A stretch of 64,000 bases of DNA from Ignavibacteria bacterium. GTDB lineage: Bacteria > Bacteroidota > Ignavibacteria > Kapaibacteriales > UBA4661. The position numbers were made by a program, and so were the translations under genes. Below the pieces are notes generated by a model. It saw only the letters and a program-made list of their open reading frames with translations, searched no databases and had not been told where the DNA came from. Shown piece after piece: positions 18,334-26,409 of this stretch (positions within the stretch are counted from its first letter, which is position 1; each line of letters opens with the position of its first letter). The stretch covers positions 62,001-126,000 of the forward strand of contig JACVZY010000104.1 in assembly GCA_014654705.1 (NCBI GenBank), in the 5' to 3' direction.

Positions 18334-19875
18334 ATGAATTTCGTACGTGGTCTTTTGGGGGCAGCATTTATACTGGTTTGCATAGTTTTTCTGTACGCTA
18401 ATGCCACAGCGCAGACAAAGCCATCACTCGCCGAAGCAAAGGTTCTTTTTGCCGATGGGCGCTATGGCGAAGCCAATGAGATAGTGCGGAAATACTTAGA
18501 ACGCGATTCTTCTTCCGCCGAGGCGTGGCGCTTGCTGGGGCTTTCGCTTTTTGCCAGTGCGGATTATGCGCAATCTGCTGCCGCATTGGAAGCATCGCTC
18601 AAGCGCGATTCCGCCTCCGCGTCTGCGTGGCGCTCTTTGGGGCAATGCTATCGTTTCTTGGGTAATGTCGAACCCGCACGAACGGCTTTTGAAGCAGCAC
18701 TGGCGCGGGATTCCTCCAATACTGCCACTCTTTCCACATACGCCGCATTTTGCGATGAAAACCGTTTGTTTCCCGTTTCCATTCGATTGTATAACCGTTT
18801 GTGTGCGCAGGAGCCAAAAAATCCTTTGTGGTATGTTCGGACTGCGCGGGCGTATGCCGAATCGTCTTTGCCGGGCGCACAGGAACGTGCCTCCGCACAC
18901 TATCTGACAGCGTTGGACCTTCTACCAAAAAATCTTCAATACCGCTTGGAATTAGTTACGTTCTTGGCTAATATCGACAATAATCGGTCAGTGATTGACG
19001 TTGCCGGACGGGGGTTGGTATTTTACCCTGATGAATTACAGCTATGGCGAAGAAAAGCAGCCGCACACAATAAACTGGAACAATACCGTGAAGCACAGAC
19101 GGCGTATTTGCAGTGTTTGCGATTGGGTGATTCTTCTTTAAGCGTTTTGCGCGAACTCGGTGTAATGTATTTTCAACTCAAACGCCCTGATTCTGCGGCT
19201 TTCTTTCTCCGGCTTGCATTCGGAAGGATGCAGGAAATTGATATACGGCTTACCTCATTTCTGGCGTTTGCCGAGCGCGAAGTGAAACAATATAACGACG
19301 CAGTGATATTGTTTAATGTTACTTTGCAAGGCATGAAACGAAAACAATTCGCCAGTATGTTTGTGCAACTCGGTATGACCTATAATGCAATGAAAAATAC
19401 CGACAGAGCGCTTGAATACTATCGTCAAGCACTATTGGTTGATAGCGCAAGCGCCGAAGCACGCTATGCACTGGCAATACTTTATGACCAGATGCATCAA
19501 GAGCGTGCTGCCGTAGCTAAAGCAGGAGAGAACAAGAGCGGCGATGCCAAACTGCGACAACAGGCGGTTGTGTATTTCAAAGAATTTCTCATGCGTTCAG
19601 GAAATACAGCGCTTGCAACGGTTCGATATGCCGTACAAAAACTGAAAGAATATGGCGAGACGCTTCCGCCGATGCCATCGCCAGCCTCGGCGCCAGCGCC
19701 TGTGCTGTCAACGTCGGAAACGCTCTCGGTAACAATCGATACCGTTACTTCTGCAACCGGAGGTACTTCAAGTGGGTCGGCAGGTGATTCCGCGAAAATA
19801 CGTCTGCCCTCTACAGCTGAGGATTCAAGCGCTGCAAAGCGGCGTGATTCCACCAATCGCAATATGCAAAAATAG
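18334..19875 (+). CDS. Exported TPR-repeat protein
   Basis: The 513-residue protein has a signal peptide (MNFVRGLLGAAFILVCIVFLYANATAQ) and then roughly ten TPR units (about 30-420), such as AEAWRLLGLSLFASADYAQSA and ASAWRSLGQCYRFLGNVEPA. The C-terminal 70 residues are Pro/Ala/Ser/Thr-rich and probably disordered. TPR arrays serve as protein-binding scaffolds; here it would act in the periplasm. It precedes the S9 peptidase gene by 61 bp. No specific partner can be named. Confidence 0.85.
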   Translation: MNFVRGLLGAAFILVCIVFLYANATAQTKPSLAEAKVLFADGRYGEANEIVRKYLERDSSSAEAWRLLGLSLFASADYAQSAAALEASLKRDSASASAWRSLGQCYRFLGNVEPARTAFEAALARDSSNTATLSTYAAFCDENRLFPVSIRLYNRLCAQEPKNPLWYVRTARAYAESSLPGAQERASAHYLTALDLLPKNLQYRLELVTFLANIDNNRSVIDVAGRGLVFYPDELQLWRRKAAAHNKLEQYREAQTAYLQCLRLGDSSLSVLRELGVMYFQLKRPDSAAFFLRLAFGRMQEIDIRLTSFLAFAEREVKQYNDAVILFNVTLQGMKRKQFASMFVQLGMTYNAMKNTDRALEYYRQALLVDSASAEARYALAILYDQMHQERAAVAKAGENKSGDAKLRQQAVVYFKEFLMRSGNTALATVRYAVQKLKEYGETLPPMPSPASAPAPVLSTSETLSVTIDTVTSATGGTSSGSAGDSAKIRLPSTAEDSSAAKRRDSTNRNMQK

Positions 19876-19936
19876 CTGACTTTGAATAAATAAACCTGAC
19901 ACAACACCCTTGTTTACTTTTTATCCTTTTTACATT

Positions 19937-22033
19937 ATGAACCGTTTTCCTCTTTTCGCTGCCTTCGCCGCAGCACTCATCCTCATTTTTCAGCCTGCTA
20001 TGGCTCAAACGCCCGCTCAAACTAAACGCTCTCTGGAGGTCGAAGACCTCTTCCGCTTGAAGCGTCTTTCCGACCCGGCAATCTCGCCCGATGGCAAGTT
20101 TGTTGCGTATGTCGTCGGCACAGTGGACAAAGCCGCAAACCGCACCAATACTGATATTTGGCTCGTTGCGCTTGGTGCGAATGGTGTTGCAAGCGGTGAA
20201 CCGCGCCTGATTGTCGCTTCGCCGAAGTCCGATAATCACCCGCGTTGGTCGCCGGATAGCAAGACTCTTTCCTACGTTTCGACCAGTTCAGGCACGTCGC
20301 AAGTATATCTCTATGACGTTGCCACAGGCGCACAGCGTCAGCTTACAAGCCATTTTACGGGTGCTTCGCAGCAGATGTTTTCGCCGGACGGCACGATGAT
20401 GGCGTTTGTGTCGTCGGTGTATCCTGAGTATTCCACGAAGAGCTTTTTGGAATGTCAAAAACTCACGCAAGAGCGCGACGAGGCATTCGAGAACGGCAAG
20501 ATGAAGGGCTTGGTGATTGATAAATTGCTCTATCGTCATTGGGATTCGTGGACGGATTTCAAACGGATGCACATTTTCGTTGTACCTGTTTCCGGCGGCG
20601 AGCCGCGCAATATCACGCCCGGCGACCGCGATGCTGTGCCGAGTTCGTCCACATTTTCAGCAGGAGATGACTTCCACTGGTCGCCGGATAGCAAAGAAAT
20701 TGCGTTCACGGCAAGCGTTCTGCCCGCACGGGAAGAGGCGTGGCGGACAAATTCTGAAATCGTTACGGTGGACGTGAAAACAGGCGTACAAAAAACACTC
20801 ACCGAAAGCAATCCCGCTGCCGATGCCTATCCGCGCTATTCGCCCGACGGAAAATGGCTTGCCTACCGCGCTCAGACACGCGCCGGATTCGAGGCGGACA
20901 AATGGGATATTGTGCTGCTCGACCGCGCAAAAGGTACGTCCTCGCGTATAACCGCAAAATGGGATTACAGCGCCGACCAGTTCGAGTGGACGCAGGACAG
21001 CAAAACGGTTGTGCTTGAAACGCAAGACAACGCCGAAGCCGTCTTGTACGCCCTTGCCGTTGACGGAAAAACTGCTCCCAAAAAGCTCACTGAAGCGGGC
21101 GCTGCGTCATCCATTTCGATTGCGAATAATGGCGTGGTTGCTTTTGCTCATGCCGTACTTACCCGTCCCAGCGAAGTCTTTACGGTTAATCTGAAAGATA
21201 AAAACCCTGCACCGAAGCAAATAAGCGATGTGAACGGAAAAGCGCTGTCGGAAATTGTGTTCGGTAAAGTTGAGAAAATCTCCTACATGGGCGCAAAAGT
21301 GAAGAATCAAGCGTGGATGATACTGCCGCCGAATTTTGACGCAACGAAAAAGCATCCTGTCGTGTTTCTCATTCACGGTGGACCGCAAAGCGCGTGGCTC
21401 AATTCGTGGTCGAATCGCTGGAATATGCAGGTTTGGGCAGCACAGGGATACGTCATTATTGCGCCGAATCCCACGGGCAGCACAGGCTTCGGGCAGGAAT
21501 TTGTGGACGGCGTGTCGCATGATTGGGGCGGCAAGGCGTACACGGACATTATGAATGGTGTTGACTATGCTCTCAAAACCTATCCGTTCTTGGACGAAAG
21601 CAAAATGGCGGCTGCCGGAGCGAGTTACGGCGGTTACATGGTGAACTGGATGAACACGCAGACGAACCGTTTCAAGACGTTTGTGTCGCATTGCGGCGTG
21701 TATAATTTTAGTTCTATGTACGGCACGACCGATGAAATCTGGTTTGACGAGTGGGAAAAAGGGTTGCCGTGGGAGACACCCGACTTTGAGAAATTCTCGC
21801 CGCACAAATATATCCAAAATGCAAAAACACCGACGCTCATTATTCACGACGGCAACGATTTCCGCGTACCGCTTCAAGAGGGAATGCAGTATTTCTCGGC
21901 ATTGCAGCGCCGGGGCGTACCGTCGCGTTTGGTGTATATTCCCGACGAAGGGCATTGGGTCTTGAAGCCACAGAATAGCGCGTTTTGGCACAAAAATATA
22001 TTTGAGTGGCTGGCGGGCTACTTGAAAAAGTAA
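19937..22033 (+). CDS. Secreted S9 family prolyl oligopeptidase-type peptidase
   Basis: ATG 19937 is preferred over the TTG used in the track (19910) because it starts the signal peptide (MNRFPLFAAFAAALILIF). The 698-residue protein has a PD40-type propeller (about 30-420; ISPDGKFVAYVVG, YSPDGKWLAYRA) and an alpha/beta-hydrolase domain. The catalytic triad is visible: Ser563 in GASYGGYMVNWM, Asp641 in HDGNDFRVP and His673 in DEGHWV. The oxyanion-side motif VFLIHGGPQSAW is intact. Acylaminoacyl/dipeptidyl peptidase activity on exported peptides is predicted. A terminator-like hairpin follows the gene. Confidence 0.93.
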   Translation: MNRFPLFAAFAAALILIFQPAMAQTPAQTKRSLEVEDLFRLKRLSDPAISPDGKFVAYVVGTVDKAANRTNTDIWLVALGANGVASGEPRLIVASPKSDNHPRWSPDSKTLSYVSTSSGTSQVYLYDVATGAQRQLTSHFTGASQQMFSPDGTMMAFVSSVYPEYSTKSFLECQKLTQERDEAFENGKMKGLVIDKLLYRHWDSWTDFKRMHIFVVPVSGGEPRNITPGDRDAVPSSSTFSAGDDFHWSPDSKEIAFTASVLPAREEAWRTNSEIVTVDVKTGVQKTLTESNPAADAYPRYSPDGKWLAYRAQTRAGFEADKWDIVLLDRAKGTSSRITAKWDYSADQFEWTQDSKTVVLETQDNAEAVLYALAVDGKTAPKKLTEAGAASSISIANNGVVAFAHAVLTRPSEVFTVNLKDKNPAPKQISDVNGKALSEIVFGKVEKISYMGAKVKNQAWMILPPNFDATKKHPVVFLIHGGPQSAWLNSWSNRWNMQVWAAQGYVIIAPNPTGSTGFGQEFVDGVSHDWGGKAYTDIMNGVDYALKTYPFLDESKMAAAGASYGGYMVNWMNTQTNRFKTFVSHCGVYNFSSMYGTTDEIWFDEWEKGLPWETPDFEKFSPHKYIQNAKTPTLIIHDGNDFRVPLQEGMQYFSALQRRGVPSRLVYIPDEGHWVLKPQNSAFWHKNIFEWLAGYLKK

Positions 22034-22070
22034 TAAAAATTGAGGCTTTCGCAAATAACAGAAACGAGCA

Positions 22071-22152
22071 TTGATGGAGTGCGGGATTTATTTCGCATAG
22101 GTCGGTTTTATGCTGCTTCTGAGGCAGCATACATTCCGCACTCCGGTTTTTT
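22071..22152 (+). terminator. Nested hairpin with T-run after the S9 peptidase gene
   Basis: The outer stem pairs ggagtgcgg (from 22076) with ccgcactcc (to 22144). An inner perfect stem pairs tatgctgc with gcagcata (22109-22131). The right outer arm is followed by ggttttttcg, so this can act as a factor-independent terminator. The words ttcgcata and ggctttcgcaaa nearby recur in the inverted repeat at 43682, so it may be a distant member of the same palindromic repeat family. Confidence 0.65.
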
Positions 22153-22236
22153 CGTAAGTTCTAAAATTTTGTATTTTGTGCTATCTACTTTCGTTTTCTT
22201 GCGTTGAACACGCACACTTGCATAACCTGAAACAGC

Positions 22237-22815
22237 ATGAATACTTCTCGTTCTCTTGTTTTTCGCAGCCTTGTAGGAAGCGGTCTGGCGGTAGTTTTTT
22301 TGTCGGGACTCTTTGCGACGGGCTGCAAAGCACCGGAGCAAGCGCTCAAGGACGCTGCACGCCCTGATTCCACGCTCGCTCAACTCACTCCCCAAGACAG
22401 CCTCTTATTTGTGACGATACTCCTGAAAAAAGATACCGCCACAAAAGTTGTTACCGCCAGTTTGAAAGATATGATGCTCGTCGCCGGAACGATGAAAAAG
22501 CAGCGCGTGGGCGGTGCGGGGCATTCGGCATCGCTGCTCTTGGTTTCGTATCTGAACGCGCAAGGAAACGTGGTGGACAGCACCTTTGAGGATAATCCTC
22601 TGGAGTCGGTGTACGAATTTACAAACGACCAAAATAACTACGAAAAACGGCACGTTCCTACTGCGGAGGCATACTTACCCTTGCGCATACAGCGCCGTGA
22701 AGCGATAGCCGCCGTGCGTCTTGAACACTGGGTGCAGGCTGATACTCGGACTCCTCCGCTCCAAGAAGCACCGCACAGGCGGTCATTAATCGCGCTTATT
22801 CCTCTTCGCAAATAA
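22237..22815 (+). CDS. Small hypothetical lipoprotein
   Basis: The 192-residue protein has a lipoprotein signal peptide ending in the lipobox FATGC (Cys near residue 30). The mature part is mixed alpha/beta (LTPQDSLLFVTILLKKDT, SLLLVSYLNAQGNVV) with a basic C terminus. I recognise no family. It sits alone between the terminator after the S9 gene and the M64 peptidase gene 36 bp downstream, with which it may be co-transcribed. Confidence 0.7.
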   Translation: MNTSRSLVFRSLVGSGLAVVFLSGLFATGCKAPEQALKDAARPDSTLAQLTPQDSLLFVTILLKKDTATKVVTASLKDMMLVAGTMKKQRVGGAGHSASLLLVSYLNAQGNVVDSTFEDNPLESVYEFTNDQNNYEKRHVPTAEAYLPLRIQRREAIAAVRLEHWVQADTRTPPLQEAPHRRSLIALIPLRK

Positions 22816-22851
22816 TGAATTTTATGTTTTTAATTTCATCTCCTTGTCGTT

Positions 22852-24306
22852 ATGAATACTCCATCTCGTTTTTCGCTTTTCCTTGCACATTGTGTTGCAG
22901 GATGTATTTCAGCATTATCTGCAACAATACTTCTTCTGCAATCGGCATCAGCACAGAGCTTTCCGACAGAAAATTTTATGAATAACGGTCCTCGCTCGAA
23001 CCGTGTCAATCTTGTCTATCTTTCGGATGGCTATACCTCGTCGGAACTTTCCACCTTCAGCGTTCATGCGCGAGACATGAATACCGCACTCTTTGCGACA
23101 TCGCCGTTTAAGGAATATCGTACTTTTTTTAATACCTCACTTGTTCATGTGCCTTCGGCTCAGTCCGGCGTGTTGCATCCCAAAACAGCACCCGATTGTC
23201 CTGCTACGATGCCTGTCATACGCCCCACCACATATTTTGAGACGACATTCGATTACGGCAATATCCATCGTCTCGTTGTGCCCAGACGCACCGATAAAAT
23301 CAACACCGTGCTGGCGGCATCGGTGCCGGATTACGACCAAGCATTTGTCGTTGCCAATACCACCGAGTATGGCGGTTCGGGCGGAACATATCCTGCTGCT
23401 ACGGGCGGCAACACGAGTTCGTTTGAGGTGATGATACATGAGCTAGGTCATAGCTTTGCTTATCTTGCCGATGAATACTGGGCTGGACCACAATATGCCA
23501 TTGAAAAACCGAACATGACGGCTAACGCGAACACGACTACCAATAAGTGGAGTTATTGGCTTGGGCGCGGTAATATCGGGATTTTTCCATATAGCGGAAG
23601 CAATGCATGGTTTCGCCCGACGCAGGGCGGTCAATGCAAAATGGAGGCGCTCGGTCGCCCGTTTTGCTCGGTTTGCGCTGAAGCAATCGTGCTAAAAATT
23701 CATACCCTCGTGGATGTGATTCAAGCAGTTTCGCCTACAAATTTCAATGCGCTCACAGCTCCCGCAAGCGGTACAATTGTTTTCAGGCTGACACTGCTAA
23801 AGCCCGACCCGAACACGCTGACGGTGCGCTGGCTTCTGAACGGCACGCCGTGGGGAAGTGCTAATGCGGAATCTGTGACGATTCCGGTGCAAAATCTTGT
23901 CGTAGGAGCCAATTCGCTTACTGCCGAAGTGGTGGATGCGACGGCGATGATTCGCCCAGCGAACCAGCCCAAGCGTACGCTGACATGGACGATTAACCGT
24001 ACAGCGCCGACGAGCGTTGTGGCTGATGCTTCTGCGGGCGGACTTTCCATTTTTCCGAATCCGGCAGAAGCAAGTTTTGCTGTGCAATACGAGTCTTCAT
24101 GCGCTTCGGCAAATGGTGTGGTCGAAATCGTGGATATGGCGGGAAAGCAACTTTTTACGAAAGCTCTCGGTGCGCAGCGCGTGGGACAAAACCGTGTGGC
24201 GCTGGACATCGTGGAAGCGCATTTGCCTGAGGGTGCGTACTTGGTAAGCATCACGACGGACTGCACACGGCAGACAGGAAAAATGCTTGTTTCCCGTAAG
24301 CGATAA
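22852..24306 (+). CDS. M64 family metallopeptidase with type IX secretion sorting domain
   Basis: The 484-residue protein has a signal peptide (MNTPSRFSLFLAHCVAGC, cleavage near SAQS). The M64 (IgA peptidase) domain covers about 40-290. It opens with RVNLVYLSDGYTSSEL and contains the zinc motif HELGHSFAYLADEY, with His196, Glu197, His200 and the characteristic DEY. A beta-sandwich follows (about 300-385). The last 80 residues are a type IX sorting domain (GLSIFPNPAEASFAVQYESS, ending GAYLVSITTDCTRQTGKMLVSRKR). It should be a surface-attached or released protease. IgA cleavage is only the family's founding activity, and the real substrate here is unknown. Confidence 0.9.
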   Translation: MNTPSRFSLFLAHCVAGCISALSATILLLQSASAQSFPTENFMNNGPRSNRVNLVYLSDGYTSSELSTFSVHARDMNTALFATSPFKEYRTFFNTSLVHVPSAQSGVLHPKTAPDCPATMPVIRPTTYFETTFDYGNIHRLVVPRRTDKINTVLAASVPDYDQAFVVANTTEYGGSGGTYPAATGGNTSSFEVMIHELGHSFAYLADEYWAGPQYAIEKPNMTANANTTTNKWSYWLGRGNIGIFPYSGSNAWFRPTQGGQCKMEALGRPFCSVCAEAIVLKIHTLVDVIQAVSPTNFNALTAPASGTIVFRLTLLKPDPNTLTVRWLLNGTPWGSANAESVTIPVQNLVVGANSLTAEVVDATAMIRPANQPKRTLTWTINRTAPTSVVADASAGGLSIFPNPAEASFAVQYESSCASANGVVEIVDMAGKQLFTKALGAQRVGQNRVALDIVEAHLPEGAYLVSITTDCTRQTGKMLVSRKR

Positions 24307-24370
24307 CCGAAAAATTTTGTAGATTAGCCGCCGCTCAATTGTATCAATTCTTTTTCATTGCTTACCCATT

Positions 24371-25468
24371 ATGACCAAAGCTACTGCCGCTCAAATAATT
24401 GCCCGCCATAATCGTCGTGAACGCCGCAAGGCAAGTGCCGGTGCGCTCTCTGTGGATATAGTGCTCGGGATTTATCTGGTGATGCTCCTGCATCGCACGT
24501 TGTGGTTCGGCGTGGTTCATGCCAGCGATGGCGCTCCGGCGATGACTCTTGCGTGGTATGCCTTGTATGCGGTTGTCGGTGCCATTGTAGGGCTTGTGGG
24601 TAATCTGCTGAATGCGTCGCCCGGGCGTATGGTCTTTGGTTTTTTCGATAATCCCGAAGCCGTCAAAGTACGCGGCACGTGGCGCGAAGCGCTGGCGCAG
24701 CACGTGTCGTGGGTGCTGGTGGTGCTGACGGTCGTTGCCGGATGGCTGGTGACGAAGATTTCGCTTGCCGATATATTTTCCAGCGAGGGTTTGGCGGGTG
24801 CACGGCGTATTTTTGCGGCGCTTTTTACGCCGGAATTTTCCATTTTCGAGCAAGCACTTTTTGCGATTATTGAGACGATTTATCTCGCACTGATGGCGAC
24901 GCTGCTTGCGCTGCCGTTTTCGTTTGCGCTCAGTTTCTTTTGTGCCAAAAATTGTGTTGAGGATATTTTTGGCGGTCATCCGGCTGCGTGCTCTGCCTAC
25001 TACGCCATCCGTTTTGTGGCGAATCTTGCGCGTTCGATTGAACCGCTCATCTGGGCGATTGTCTTTTCGGTGTGGGTGGGGATTGGTCCTTTTGCGGGAA
25101 TGTTGGCACTTGCCGTGCATACGGTCGCTTCGCTCGTGAAGCAGTATTCCGAGCAGATTGAGGAAATTGACCACGGGACGGTTGAAGCGCTGGAATCAGT
25201 AGGTGCTGCGCCATTACAAGTGATTTGGTTCGCGGTAGTGCCACAGATTATTTTGCCTTTTCTCAGCTTTACGATTTATCGCTGGGATATCAACGTTCGC
25301 ATGGCGACGGTGATTGGTCTTGTCGGTGGTGGTGGTATCGGGACGCTGCTAGTGCAATATCAAGGTTTGGCGCGGTGGCACGAAGTTGGGTTAATTATTT
25401 TGCTCATTGCAGCGGTGGTGTGGATTATGGATTATCTGTCCTCGAAAATTCGTGCGGCTATTCGATGA
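24371..25468 (+). CDS. PhnE-like ABC transporter permease with N-terminal membrane extension
   Basis: The C-terminal 250 residues match phosphonate/phosphate permeases of the PhnE type: ALFAIIETIYLALMATLLALP, the EAA loop EALESVGAAPLQVIWFAVVPQ, and MATVIGLVGGGGIGTLL. At 365 residues it is about 90-100 longer than usual. The extra N terminus has two hydrophobic segments around NASPGRMVFGF and WREALAQHV, which recalls RDD membrane domains (inference). No PhnC ATPase or PhnD binding protein lies next to it: the preceding gene is the M64 peptidase and the following one is convergent. The permease must therefore work with subunits encoded elsewhere, or be orphaned. The true substrate is uncertain. 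Confidence 0.82.
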   Translation: MTKATAAQIIARHNRRERRKASAGALSVDIVLGIYLVMLLHRTLWFGVVHASDGAPAMTLAWYALYAVVGAIVGLVGNLLNASPGRMVFGFFDNPEAVKVRGTWREALAQHVSWVLVVLTVVAGWLVTKISLADIFSSEGLAGARRIFAALFTPEFSIFEQALFAIIETIYLALMATLLALPFSFALSFFCAKNCVEDIFGGHPAACSAYYAIRFVANLARSIEPLIWAIVFSVWVGIGPFAGMLALAVHTVASLVKQYSEQIEEIDHGTVEALESVGAAPLQVIWFAVVPQIILPFLSFTIYRWDINVRMATVIGLVGGGGIGTLLVQYQGLARWHEVGLIILLIAAVVWIMDYLSSKIRAAIR

Positions 25469-25478
25469 TGATTTTTGG

Positions 25479-25582
25479 GGCACGGATTTTCAGGATTGCA
25501 CAGATTTCACCGCTAAAAAAAATTCTGAACGCACCCCACGAACAATCCGTGTTATCTGTGAAATCATTTTCAAATCCGTGTC
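25479..25582. repeat. Imperfect inverted repeat between convergent genes
   Basis: The left arm (gcacggattttcaggattgc, then acagattt) is mirrored by the right arm (aatccgtgttatctgtgaaa, then aaatccgtgtc). The cacggattt/aaatccgtg words sit at both ends. The element fills the gap between the permease and M23 genes and could terminate transcription from both sides. It resembles dispersed palindromic repeats seen between genes in related genomes (inference). Confidence 0.6.
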
Positions 25583-25589
25583 AAAAAAT

Positions 25590-26279
25590 CTAAGCACAAA
25601 ACTGATTCAAACCCAAGATTCCATCAGGGTCGGGGCAATTTGCAAGGTAACGCTCTCGCTCGGAGAGGCGGCATACGCCCGCGTAGTCGCCCCAGGCATC
25701 TTCCATATCGCATATAACCTGAAAGTGTAGATGCGGCGACCAATTCCCGTTTTCATGCGGTTCTCCAAACTCTGCCAAGCGCTCACCCGTACCTATCGTT
25801 TTTCCTTCGTATAATCCTTCCAAACTTCTGAGTGCCAAATGCCCGTAGAGCGTGTGAAATGAAGCGCCGTCCAGTTCGTGGTGCAAAATAATTGTGCCGC
25901 CGTAATCCCCGAAGGCAGCGTTGTTCTTGAAGCTATGCACACGTCCTCCGAGCGGAGCAAAGACGGGCGTTCCGGCGCTGCCCCAAATATCAATACCCAG
26001 ATGCAAGCGGCGTGGTTCCTCGTGCCTGCTACCAAAATTTGGATATTGATCGTAGAGATTACGATGCTCTGCATAACCGCCAATCGCATACCGTGTGCCT
26101 GTGCGCTCTAGCTCACGTTGAATGAACGCTGTCATTGCACTGGCATTATCCAAAATCTCCCGCGTGAGTGCAGTATGAGCGGTGGTGAGGTCGAGAGCGT
26201 AGAGTTTGTCACTTGTTTCCAAGGGTACTATTTGCGCAAAGGTATGCTGGTGCTTGCGGAAGAGTGCTGCGAAGTTCAT
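25590..26279 (-). CDS. M23 family metallopeptidase-like protein without signal peptide
   Basis: The 229-residue protein carries the M23 (LytM-type) zinc motifs: HLGIDIWG (H-x3-D), HTLYGHL and SPHLHFQ. The core covers about 90-200. The N terminus (MNFAALFRKHQHTFAQIVPL) has no signal peptide or TM helix, which is unusual for a cell-wall hydrolase, although some M23 proteins of this short type are known without one. All expected metal ligands are present, so a degenerate LytM regulator is less likely than an active enzyme. The gene is divergent from the first kinase of the array. Confidence 0.85.
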   Translation of the reverse strand: MNFAALFRKHQHTFAQIVPLETSDKLYALDLTTAHTALTREILDNASAMTAFIQRELERTGTRYAIGGYAEHRNLYDQYPNFGSRHEEPRRLHLGIDIWGSAGTPVFAPLGGRVHSFKNNAAFGDYGGTIILHHELDGASFHTLYGHLALRSLEGLYEGKTIGTGERLAEFGEPHENGNWSPHLHFQVICDMEDAWGDYAGVCRLSERERYLANCPDPDGILGLNQFCA

Positions 26280-26409
26280 GGAGCGACGTAAAAATGAAGG
26301 TGAAAATCAAAGGATGGAAGCAACGAAGAATGGTTGTTGCCCACGCAGTACGAATTTACTAAATTGTTCCGCCTTTTGGACATTTCGGCACAACCTTTTC
26401 CCCAAAAGA

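Noticed and set aside
21107-22054. Minus-strand ORF of 315 aa opposite the S9 peptidase gene
   Set aside because: Antisense shadow of the catalytic domain; its sequence is rich in Arg/His/Cys as expected for a reverse frame.
24362-25174. Minus-strand ORF of 270 aa opposite the permease gene
   Set aside because: Extremely Arg/His/Asn-rich reverse frame of a membrane protein gene, with no recognisable feature.
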